Made by a program: the position numbers and the translations under genes
Source: Clostridiales bacterium UBA1246
Lineage (GTDB): Bacteria; Bacillota; Clostridia; Oscillospirales; Oscillospiraceae
Assembly: GCA_002308315.1 (NCBI GenBank)
Contig: DBWE01000149.1
Location: 10,595 to 15,595, forward strand
Direction of reading: 5' to 3'
Length of the DNA: 5,001 bases
The notes under the pieces: generated by a model
Told to the model about the DNA's origin: nothing
Database searches by the model: none
The model's input: the letters and a program-made list of their open reading frames with translations, nothing else
Part shown: piece by piece, positions 1 through 5,001 of the stretch
How the letters are laid out: each line of letters starts with the position of its first letter
Numbering within the stretch: the stretch's first letter is position 1

Positions 1-1290
1 GTCGGCGGCACCTGCCTCAACAGAGGCTGCATCCCCACCAAGGCTTTCCTCGCCTCTTACGACGCTTATGAGGCCGTAAAGGACGCCCCCGATTTCGGCA
101 TCACCGGAATAGGCGAGATCGGCGTGGACTATCCCGCCGTCCTCGAGCGCAAGAACAAGATCACCGGCGATCTCGTAAAGGGCATACAGTTCCTCTGCAA
201 GAAGGCCGGAGTTGACGTCAAGGAAGGCTTCGGCTCTCTGGTGGACGCCAACACCGTCAAGGTCACCGCCTCCGACGGCAGTGAAGAGACCTTCAAGACC
301 GATTACGTCATTCTGGCCACCGGCTCGGTGCCCATCGCTCCGGGCGTGTTCAAATACAACGGCCGCAACGTCATCACCTCCGACGAGGTCCTTTCCCTGA
401 CCGAGATCCCCGAGTCCCTCATCCTTGTGGGCGGCGGCGTCATCGGCTGCGAGATAGGCCAGTTCCTCAACCGCATGGGCACCAAGGTCACCGTCGTCGA
501 GGCCCTGCCCCGCATCATGGCGACCATGGACGAGGACGTCAGCAAGGCCCTCGGCCGTCAGTTCAAGAAGGAGCACATCACCGTTATCGCCGGCGACGGC
601 GTTGCTTCCGTCGATCCGCAGGACGATATAGTCAACATGACTCTTGCCAGCGGCAAGACCCTCAGCGCCAAGACCGTTCTCGTGGCCGTGGGCCGCGCTC
701 CCTACGTGCAGGGGCTCAACCTTGAGGCCGCCGGAGTGGAGATGGGCGAAAGAGGCCGCGTCGCGGTAAACGAATATCTCCAGACCAGCGCGAAGAATAT
801 CTACGCCATCGGAGATATCATCGCCTCCGCTCAGCTGGCCCACGTTGCCAGCAAGGAAGGCTTCGTCGCCGTCGACAACATCTTCGGCGCCAACAAGCCC
901 ATAAGCTATCACGCCGTTCCCGGCTGCGTTTTCACCAATCCCCAGCTCGCCTCCGTCGGCACGCTCGAATTCCAGCTGCAGAAGGACGGCAAGGAGCTCG
1001 GCAAGGATTACAAGGTCGGCTCCTTTGAGTTCAAGGCTCTGGGCAAGGCCCGCGCTTCCGGACATCTGACCGGCTTTGTCAAGGTCATCGTGGACATGAA
1101 CGACGTGCTCATCGGCGCCGAGATAGTAGGCGCGGGCGCTTCCGACATGCTGCAGGTGCTCACCACCGCCATCCAGCTGCGTCTCACCGCCGAGCAGGTC
1201 GCGGAGAGCATTTTCCCGCATCCCACCATGTGCGAAGCCATACTCGAGGCTATTCACGATATTCACGGCCTTTCCGTAAACAAGGGCTGA
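1..1290 (+). CDS. lpdA: Dihydrolipoamide dehydrogenase (E3 / glycine cleavage L-protein), 5'-truncated by window edge
   Basis: This FAD-dependent disulfide oxidoreductase reoxidises the dihydrolipoyl group on lipoyl carrier proteins such as GcvH and passes the electrons to NAD+. The frame is open from base 1 and 429 residues are visible. Roughly 35-40 N-terminal residues with the first FAD-binding GxGxxG are missing. An internal GTG at 124 is not the real start, because the redox disulfide motif GGTCLNRGCIPTK lies before it (Cys5 and Cys10 of the visible part). Further motifs are ATGS (about 106-109), the NAD-binding GGGVIGCE (144-151), AVGRAP (229-234) and the second FAD motif YAIGD (268-272). 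The C-terminal catalytic pair is in HPTMCE (His407 and Glu412, the usual HPTxxE). All catalytic residues in view are intact. It ends with TGA 25 bp before gcvH, so the two are probably cotranscribed and work together in the glycine cleavage system. E3 of another lipoyl complex is possible but less likely next to gcvH. Confidence 0.95.
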   Translation, partial: VGGTCLNRGCIPTKAFLASYDAYEAVKDAPDFGITGIGEIGVDYPAVLERKNKITGDLVKGIQFLCKKAGVDVKEGFGSLVDANTVKVTASDGSEETFKTDYVILATGSVPIAPGVFKYNGRNVITSDEVLSLTEIPESLILVGGGVIGCEIGQFLNRMGTKVTVVEALPRIMATMDEDVSKALGRQFKKEHITVIAGDGVASVDPQDDIVNMTLASGKTLSAKTVLVAVGRAPYVQGLNLEAAGVEMGERGRVAVNEYLQTSAKNIYAIGDIIASAQLAHVASKEGFVAVDNIFGANKPISYHAVPGCVFTNPQLASVGTLEFQLQKDGKELGKDYKVGSFEFKALGKARASGHLTGFVKVIVDMNDVLIGAEIVGAGASDMLQVLTTAIQLRLTAEQVAESIFPHPTMCEAILEAIHDIHGLSVNKG

Positions 1291-1315
1291 TCAATCAACG
1301 AAAAGGAGAACTGAA

Positions 1316-1693
1316 ATGAACCATCCTTCCGATCTTAAGTACACCGCAGAGCACGTATGGGTAAAGGCCGAAGGCTCCACCGCCAAGCTCGGCATCACCG
1401 ATTACGCTCAGGATCAGTTGGGCGACATCCTCTATGTGGATCTGCCCGACGTCGACAGAGAATTCGCCGCCGGCGACATTTTCACCGAAGTAGAGTCCGC
1501 CAAGACCACCTCCGAGGTCCCCTGCCCCGTCAGCGGCAAGGTCACGGCCGTCAACGAGGATCTTGACGATTCCCCCGAGGCCATCAACGACGACGCGTAC
1601 GCCGCATGGATCATCGAGATAGAGCTGTCCGATCCCTCCGAGCTGGACGCTCTCATTTCCGCCTCCGAGTACGAGGCCGGTCTGGAAGACTGA
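1316..1693 (+). CDS. gcvH: Glycine cleavage system H protein (lipoyl carrier)
   Basis: GcvH is a small cytoplasmic carrier whose lipoyl-lysine arm takes the aminomethyl group from P-protein, presents it to T-protein and is reoxidised by L-protein (LpdA, encoded just upstream). The 125-residue length is normal for the family. It opens with the typical HPSDLKYTAEHVWV (3-16), followed by GITDYAQDQLGDILYVDLP (26-44). The lipoyl-lysine is Lys63 in ESAKTTSE, followed by the PVSGKV turn (71-76). The segment around SPEAINDDAY and the AAWIIEIE strand complete the hammerhead fold. The start is supported by AAAAGGAG at 1301-1308, 7 nt before the ATG. The stop is a tandem TGA-TAA, directly followed by the operon terminator. 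P- and T-protein genes are not seen in the window; they may lie upstream of lpdA. Confidence 0.96.
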   Translation: MNHPSDLKYTAEHVWVKAEGSTAKLGITDYAQDQLGDILYVDLPDVDREFAAGDIFTEVESAKTTSEVPCPVSGKVTAVNEDLDDSPEAINDDAYAAWIIEIELSDPSELDALISASEYEAGLED

Positions 1694-1715
1694 TAAGGGA
1701 CGTTCAAAAACGAAC

Positions 1716-1750
1716 CGCGGGGCTGCTTGAAAGCAGCCCCGCGCTTTTTT
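1716..1750 (+). terminator. Strong Rho-independent terminator of lpdA-gcvH, possibly bidirectional
   Basis: There is a perfect 11-bp GC-rich stem, CGCGGGGCTGC (1716-1726) with GCAGCCCCGCG (1733-1743), and a TTGAAA loop. One C and then six T (1745-1750) follow, plus further T-rich bases. It begins 22 bp after the gcvH stop. On the minus strand the hairpin is followed by GTTCGTTTTT (1715-1706), a weaker T-tract, so it could also stop transcripts coming from the convergent csd-lysR operon. Confidence 0.92.
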
Positions 1751-1762
1751 CTTATTTCCCGT

Positions 1763-1791
1763 CGGACCGTCAGCCGGGCGCCGGCGGTCCG
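1763..1791 (-). other. GC-rich hairpin in the presumed 3' UTR of the lysR transcript
   Basis: CGGACCG (1763-1769) pairs with CGGTCCG (1785-1791). Inside this, CCGG (1774-1777) pairs with CCGG (1781-1784), with a TCAG bulge (1770-1773) and a GCG loop. No T-run follows on either strand, so it is not an intrinsic terminator by itself. It lies between the likely lysR stop and the gcvH terminator and may stabilise the 3' end of the minus-strand mRNA. In GC-rich DNA a hairpin like this can arise by chance. Confidence 0.35.
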
Positions 1792-1811
1792 GACCAGCTT
1801 CATGCGGCGCC

Positions 1812-2703
1812 TCACGGCTGGTTTTTTTCTCTTCAGAAAGGCGATGAATTCCTTTTCCCAGGCGGTATATACCTCTCCCCGCCGCAGGGCGAGATAGATA
1901 TTGCGTCTGAGCGGAGTTTTGTCGAGCTCAAAGCAGAGAAGCTCCCCGCTGCTCTCCGCCGCGCGCGCCGAAAGCACGGCTATGCCCGCTCCCTCGGCCA
2001 CCATGTGCTTTATCGCCTCGGGGTCCTCCACTCTTGCCACGATATTCAGCTTTTCCGCGGGATAACCGGAATTATCCAGATAATCGAGCACGGTCCTGTC
2101 CGTACCGGAGCCCTCCTCGCGGGCTATTATCGGCCTGTCAAGAAGCTCTCTGCCCGTGTGCTCCTTTTTTTTCAGCTGCCTGAATTCGGGACTGTTCTGC
2201 GTTATCACCACCAGCCTGTCCTCGGCAAGCGGGAAATAGTCCGTATCCTCCGTATCGAGCATGGCGCCTACAAAGCCGATCCGTATTTCTCCGGCCTTGA
2301 GCATCGCGTGTATCTGCTCGGTGTTGCCCAGCCTCAGCTGACAGCGGTATCCCGGATGTATCCTGAGAAACTCCGCGGTATACTCGGGCAGCAGATATCT
2401 GCCCGGCACCGATGAGGCTCCGAGCATCAGCGTTCTGTCCGATCTGACGAACATATGCGACAGCTTGGAGCAGTCGTCGGCTATTCTTTTCGCCGCCGGA
2501 TACATGCGCTCCCCGTCCTCGGTCAGCACCGCCCTGCGGCTGCCGCGCACGAACAGCCTCACGCCGAGGCTCTGCTCCAGCGCCCCGATATGCGCGCTGA
2601 CCGTGGACTGGTTCAAAAACAGCTCCTCGGCGGCCTTTGAAAAGCTTTCCCGCTCGGCCACCGCCAGGAAAACCTCGATCTGTCTTAACGTTATATCTCC
2701 CAT
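1812..2703 (-). CDS. LysR-family transcriptional regulator, selenium-locus type, with apparent frameshift at its 3' end
   Basis: This is a DNA-binding regulator with an N-terminal winged helix-turn-helix (about residues 4-63: TLRQIEVFLAVAE, FSKAAEELF, QSTVSAHIGALEQSLGVRLF). A periplasmic-binding-protein-like effector domain follows, with GASSVPGRYLLP, REEGSGT and VAEGAGIAVLS, as in the CysB/CbbR-like branch. The effector is unknown; a selenium or sulfur compound is an inference from the neighbours. The start at 2703 is preferred because AGGAG (2718-2714) sits 10 nt upstream and the family motif starts there. An ATG at 2721, overlapping the csd stop as ATGA, would add six residues. The frame stays open past the natural end (FIAFLKRK) down to 1432, through the terminator and antisense to gcvH; that tail is low-complexity and not protein-like. 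Dropping one base of the A7 run (+ strand T7, 1822-1828) gives an immediate TGA at 1814-1812 and a normal 296-residue protein. The end given assumes this. Confidence 0.85.
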
Positions 2704-2713
2704 TTCGGCAAAG

Positions 2714-2718
2714 CTCCT
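2714..2718 (-). promoter_or_regulatory. Ribosome binding site AGGAG deciding the lysR start
   Basis: On the minus strand AGGAG starts in the last base of the csd stop codon (TGA, 2720-2718) and lies 10 nt before the ATG at 2703. It falls downstream of the alternative ATG at 2721, which has no Shine-Dalgarno sequence of its own. Translational coupling between csd and lysR is likely with either start. Confidence 0.6.
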
Positions 2719-3878
2719 CATTTCGATCCGCGCGCGATCTCGTCGACTGCCTTCAGCGCGGAGTCTATATCATCCTCCGTATTGAAAAAGCCCGTCGAAA
2801 AGCGCACCGTCCCCTCCGGAAAAGTACCGAGAGTCTTATGGGCCGACGGCGCGCAGTGCAGTCCGCAGCGGGTCATGATCCCGTATTTTTCCGCGAGTAT
2901 GCCCGCGCATTCGGCATTGTCCCGCTCCGTGAAATCCACCGATATCACTCCGACTCGCTTTTTGATATCTCTCGGCCCGGCAAGGCGGACTCCTTTTATC
3001 GTATCGAGTCCGTCAAGAAAGCGGGCTGTAAGACGAACGTCGTGCCCGCGTATGGCGTCCGTTCCCGTTCGCTCGATAAAGCCGAGCGCGGCTTCAAGGC
3101 CGTATATGCCCGGCAGGTTCGCCGTACCGGACTCAAAGCGGTCCGGCATATAATCGGGCTGCTCCTCGCTGTCCGACGCGCTGCCCGTGCCCCCGACGAT
3201 CAGGGGATCGAGCTGCCGCGCCAGATCCGGCCTCAGCAGCAGCGCGCCTATCCCCGACGGTCCCATAAGTCCCTTATGTCCCGGCGCGGAAAGCGCTCCG
3301 AGCTTCGCGGCCTCAAAATCCACCCGGATATGCCCCGCGGTCTGCGCGGCGTCGAGAGCGAAAAAGACTCCCTTTTCGGCGCACACGCGGCCGACGGCCT
3401 CTATATCCTGTATCCCGCCGCCGACGTTCGAGGCGTGGGTCATGATCACCAGCCTCGTATCCGGTCTTATCATTGCTGCGACGTCGTCCGCGTCGATCAA
3501 ACCCTCGGCGTCGCAGGGCACGCGGTCAAAGCTCACTCCCCTGCCGCGGAGCTGCGTCAGCGGTCTCATCACCGCGTTGTGCTCCACGGAGGAAACGAGA
3601 CAGTGATCCCCCGGCTTCAGCAGCCCCTTTATTATCATGTTCAGGCCCGCGGTATTGCCCGGCGTTATGACGGCGCTGCGGGGATACGGGAAATCCATGA
3701 TCCTGCACAGGCGCTCTCTCAGCTCGTACGTCACCATTCCCGCCTCCTGCGCCGCGGGATAGACCGAGCGGTTTATCGAAGCGCCTACGTTCAGAGTAAA
3801 CTCCCTCATCCGCTCCGCCACTTCCGGCGGCTTGGGAAATGAGGTCGCTGCGTTGTCAAGATATACGGTATTCATCAT
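2718..3878 (-). CDS. Cysteine desulfurase-like class V aminotransferase, probably selenium/sulfur delivery
   Basis: This is a PLP enzyme of the NifS/SufS fold, closest in motif style to the cysteine desulfurase family often found beside yedE and yedF. It would release sulfur or selenium from cysteine or selenocysteine as an enzyme-bound (seleno)persulfide. It has 386 residues. Visible motifs are YLDNAATSFPKPP at the N-terminus, His100 in SSVEHNAVMRP (stacks on PLP), Asp176 and Gln179 in ALDAAQTAGH, the PLP Schiff-base Lys202 in APGHKG, RFESGTANLPGI, and the C-terminal loop RCGLHCAPSAHKTLGT with the expected catalytic Cys342. An extra Cys338 lies in that loop. The start at 3878 (or the adjacent ATG at 3875) follows AAAGGA; upstream in-frame ATG extension residues are not family-like and run into the promoter. 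It is the first gene of an operon with lysR (14 bp gap or 4-base overlap) and is divergent from yedE. Selenium specificity is inferred from context only. Confidence 0.9.
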   Translation of the reverse strand: MMNTVYLDNAATSFPKPPEVAERMREFTLNVGASINRSVYPAAQEAGMVTYELRERLCRIMDFPYPRSAVITPGNTAGLNMIIKGLLKPGDHCLVSSVEHNAVMRPLTQLRGRGVSFDRVPCDAEGLIDADDVAAMIRPDTRLVIMTHASNVGGGIQDIEAVGRVCAEKGVFFALDAAQTAGHIRVDFEAAKLGALSAPGHKGLMGPSGIGALLLRPDLARQLDPLIVGGTGSASDSEEQPDYMPDRFESGTANLPGIYGLEAALGFIERTGTDAIRGHDVRLTARFLDGLDTIKGVRLAGPRDIKKRVGVISVDFTERDNAECAGILAEKYGIMTRCGLHCAPSAHKTLGTFPEGTVRFSTGFFNTEDDIDSALKAVDEIARGSK

Positions 3879-3883
3879 CGCGT

Positions 3884-3889
3884 TCCTTT
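3884..3889 (-). promoter_or_regulatory. Ribosome binding site of the cysteine desulfurase-like gene
   Basis: AAAGGA on the minus strand is 5 nt from the ATG at 3878 and 8 nt from the directly following ATG at 3875. It rules out the longer in-frame start at 3989, which would place translation through the promoter region. The spacing slightly favours the second ATG (385 residues). Confidence 0.65.
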
Positions 3890-3898
3890 CTTTCTGAC

Positions 3899-3927
3899 AT
3901 TTTACACGTTTTAAAGTCAAAAAGCAA
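3899..3927 (-). promoter_or_regulatory. Candidate sigma-70-type promoter of csd-lysR
   Basis: Read on the minus strand, TTGCTT (3927-3922) and TAAAAT (3904-3899) are separated by 17 bp. The -10 matches TATAAT at 5 of 6 positions; the -35 is weak (3 of 6), which fits a promoter needing an activator. The predicted start near 3892 gives a very short leader that still includes the AAAGGA site. The -10 box lies inside one arm of the 10-bp inverted repeat. Confidence 0.45.
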
Positions 3928-3929
3928 GG

Positions 3930-3952
3930 AACTATCGTTTTTATCAATAGTT
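3930..3952. promoter_or_regulatory. Predicted LysR operator, AACTAT-N11-ATAGTT dyad
   Basis: There is a perfect 6-bp inverted repeat with arms AACTAT (3930-3935) and ATAGTT (3947-3952). The spacing is exactly the T-N11-A core known for LysR-type regulators. The centre at 3941 is about 70 bp upstream of the predicted yedE transcription start, the usual place of a LysR recognition site, and about 50 bp upstream of the predicted csd start. The LysR encoded in the csd operon is the obvious candidate binder; this is inference. Confidence 0.6.
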
Positions 3953-3977
3953 TCCCCTGCTGTATGTGTAAAATGAA

Positions 3978-4005
3978 TTGTCTTTCCACAATAAAAAGTT
4001 ATAAT
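3978..4005 (+). promoter_or_regulatory. Sigma-70-type promoter of yedE
   Basis: TTGTCT (3978-3983) and a perfect TATAAT (4000-4005) are separated by 16 bp in AT-rich DNA. Transcription would start near 4012, giving a leader of about 30 nt with the ribosome site AAGGAG (4029-4034) 8 nt before the ATG. No riboswitch or attenuator fits in this short leader, so control is probably at initiation through the upstream dyad. Confidence 0.65.
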
Positions 4006-4042
4006 TATATTTATCATCTCAACTTAAAAAGGAGATAATGCA

Positions 4043-5001
4043 ATGACGAAAAAAATCAACTGGTTGGTACTCGTGACCGGTCTGCTGGTGGGCGCGGCGG
4101 CGCTGCTGCTCACTGCCTTCGGCAATCCGGCCAACATGGGCTTCTGCATCGCCTGCTTCCTGCGCGACATAGCCGGATCGGTCAAGCTTCATTCGGCGCC
4201 GGTGGTCCAGTACATGCGTCCCGAGATAATCGGCCTCGTTCTGGGCTCCGCGATCATGGCGATCGCAACGGGCGAATTCAAGGCCCGCGCCGGCTCCTCT
4301 CCCGCCACCCGCTTCATCCTCGGCGCGTTCGTGATGATAGGCGCCCTCGTATTCCTGGGCTGCCCGCTGCGCATGGTGATACGCATGGGCGGAGGCGATC
4401 TCAACGCTTTCGTCGGCTTCGCCGGATTTTTCCTCGGAATACTCATAGGCATTTTCTTCCTCAAGCGCGGCTTTTCTCTCAAGCGCAGCTATGAGGTCGC
4501 CCGCTCCGAAGCCGCGGCCCTGCCCGGCATAATGGTCGGCCTGCTGGTGCTGTTCATCGCCGTCCCCGCTATATTCGTCTTTTCCGAAAGCGGCCCGGGC
4601 TCCAAGCACGCTCCGCTGCTTCTCTCCCTCTGCGTCGCTCTCGTTGTGGGCGCGCTCGCACAGAAGTCCCGCATGTGCATGGTCGGCGGCCTGCGCGACG
4701 CCGTCATGTTCCGTGATTTCAACCTTCTGTCCGGCTTCGCGGTACTTTTCGTGACCGTGCTTGTCGGCAATCTGATCCTCGGCAAGTTCTCCGGCTTCTC
4801 CAGCTATCTGCAGCCCATCGCCCACGCGAGCCAGCTCTGGAACCTTCTCGGCATGGTGATGGTCGGCTGGGGCAGCGTACTGCTCGGCGGCTGCCCGCTG
4901 CGTCAGCTCATCCTTGCCGGCGAGGGCAGCGGCGACTCCGCCGTGACCGTGCTCGGCATGATCGTCGGCGCCGCGTTCGCCCACAACTTCGGCCTGGCCT
5001 C
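4043..5001 (+). CDS. yedE: YedE/FdhT-family selenium (or sulfur) transport membrane protein, 3'-truncated by window edge
   Basis: This is a polytopic inner-membrane protein of the YeeE/YedE family, members of which are implicated in uptake of selenium or sulfur compounds. 319 residues are visible; family members are about 350-400, so only the last part is missing. Hydrophobic segments lie near 7-27, 60-76, 91-107, 122-140, 160-180, 190-206, 228-247, 266-283 and 301-314. The protein is an internal duplication: GFCIACFLRD (33-42) with LGCPLRM (105-111) in the first half corresponds to SRMCMVGGLRD (209-219) with LGGCPLRQL (281-289) in the second. The conserved cysteines 35, 38, 107, 212 and 284 would line the substrate path. 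The start at 4043 has AAGGAG 8 nt upstream; an out-of-frame ATG at 4038 ends after two codons. It is divergent from the cysteine desulfurase-like gene and the LysR regulator, which supports a selenium role. YedF or SelD genes may follow beyond the window. Confidence 0.9.
   Translation, partial: MTKKINWLVLVTGLLVGAAALLLTAFGNPANMGFCIACFLRDIAGSVKLHSAPVVQYMRPEIIGLVLGSAIMAIATGEFKARAGSSPATRFILGAFVMIGALVFLGCPLRMVIRMGGGDLNAFVGFAGFFLGILIGIFFLKRGFSLKRSYEVARSEAAALPGIMVGLLVLFIAVPAIFVFSESGPGSKHAPLLLSLCVALVVGALAQKSRMCMVGGLRDAVMFRDFNLLSGFAVLFVTVLVGNLILGKFSGFSSYLQPIAHASQLWNLLGMVMVGWGSVLLGGCPLRQLILAGEGSGDSAVTVLGMIVGAAFAHNFGLA

Larger units (their letters stand above)
3898..3975. repeat. Perfect 10-bp inverted repeat flanking the LysR operator
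   Basis: CATTTTACAC (3898-3907) and GTGTAAAATG (3966-3975) are exact reverse complements 58 bp apart, and they enclose the AACTAT-N11-ATAGTT dyad. The left arm contains the candidate csd -10 box. The right arm lies just upstream of the yedE -35. This could be a second regulator site in each promoter or a duplicated promoter element. Confidence 0.55.

Noticed and set aside
124..1290. GTG at 124 as the start of a shorter dehydrogenase
   Set aside because: The redox-active CLNRGC motif is upstream in the same open frame, and no ribosome site precedes 124. The gene begins before the window.
1691..1743. gcvH TGA followed by a hairpin, considered as a selenocysteine codon with SECIS
   Set aside because: TAA follows the TGA at once, the protein is already complete, and the hairpin has a perfect stem with a T-tract, as in a terminator.
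1432..1811. In-frame C-terminal extension of LysR taken at face value
   Set aside because: It is low-complexity Ser/Ala-rich sequence made from antisense gcvH and a terminator. A one-base change in the A7 run gives a normal end, so the extension is not annotated as real protein.
1606..2415. 269-codon open frame on the plus strand starting inside gcvH
   Set aside because: It reads through the gcvH terminator and antisense to lysR, with Arg-rich, non-protein-like composition.
2637..3842. 401-codon open frame on the plus strand across csd and the start of lysR
   Set aside because: It is rich in Arg, has no recognisable domain, and spans two real genes on the other strand, including their junction.
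3911..3917. TTGACT on the minus strand as the csd -35 box
   Set aside because: It is only about 10 bp from the TAAAAT -10, and no acceptable -10 lies 16-18 bp from it. TTGCTT at 3927-3922 has the right spacing.
3879..3989. N-terminal extension of the desulfurase-like protein from an ATG at 3989
   Set aside because: The extra 37 residues are unlike the family, cross the AT-rich promoter region and operator, and a good ribosome site precedes the ATG at 3878.
4019..4984. 321-codon open frame on the minus strand opposite yedE
   Set aside because: It is antisense to a clear membrane protein gene, is dominated by His, Glu, Ala and Gly, and has no family motifs. It is a shadow produced by GC-rich codon usage.

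Overview
The window is GC-rich in its genes, with one AT-rich divergent intergenic region at about 3879-4042. Strong AAGGAG-type ribosome sites and the gene content suggest an anaerobic, amino-acid-fermenting bacterium that uses selenium, for example a GC-rich member of the Clostridia or a Synergistota-like organism. This placement is an inference; no rRNA or other decisive marker is present.

Layout. Positions 1-1693 (+) hold the 3' part of a dihydrolipoamide dehydrogenase gene (lpdA, its start lies before the window) and gcvH, the lipoyl carrier protein of the glycine cleavage system. They form an operon that ends at a strong intrinsic terminator (1716-1750). Convergent to it, on the minus strand, are a LysR-family regulator (about 2703 to 1812) and, upstream in the same operon, a cysteine desulfurase-like class V aminotransferase (3878 to 2718). 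Divergent from these, on the plus strand, is a gene for a YedE/FdhT-type membrane transporter (4043 to beyond 5001, cut by the window edge).

How it fits together. YedE, a cysteine desulfurase-like enzyme and a LysR regulator are a known combination in selenium-trafficking loci, so 1812-5001 is best read as a selenium uptake and delivery module. The 164-bp divergent region carries a perfect AACTAT-N11-ATAGTT dyad, the classical LysR T-N11-A architecture. Its centre lies about 70 bp upstream of the predicted yedE transcription start and within reach of the csd promoter. A 10-bp perfect inverted repeat brackets this dyad. The lpdA-gcvH pair fits glycine metabolism, which in many anaerobes is linked to selenoprotein glycine reductase, but that link is not shown in this window.

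Oddities. The LysR reading frame has no stop at the natural protein end. It reads through the terminator and into the antisense of gcvH. Removing one base from an A7 run restores a stop at exactly the expected length, so this is either an indel (real or technical) or a slippage site.
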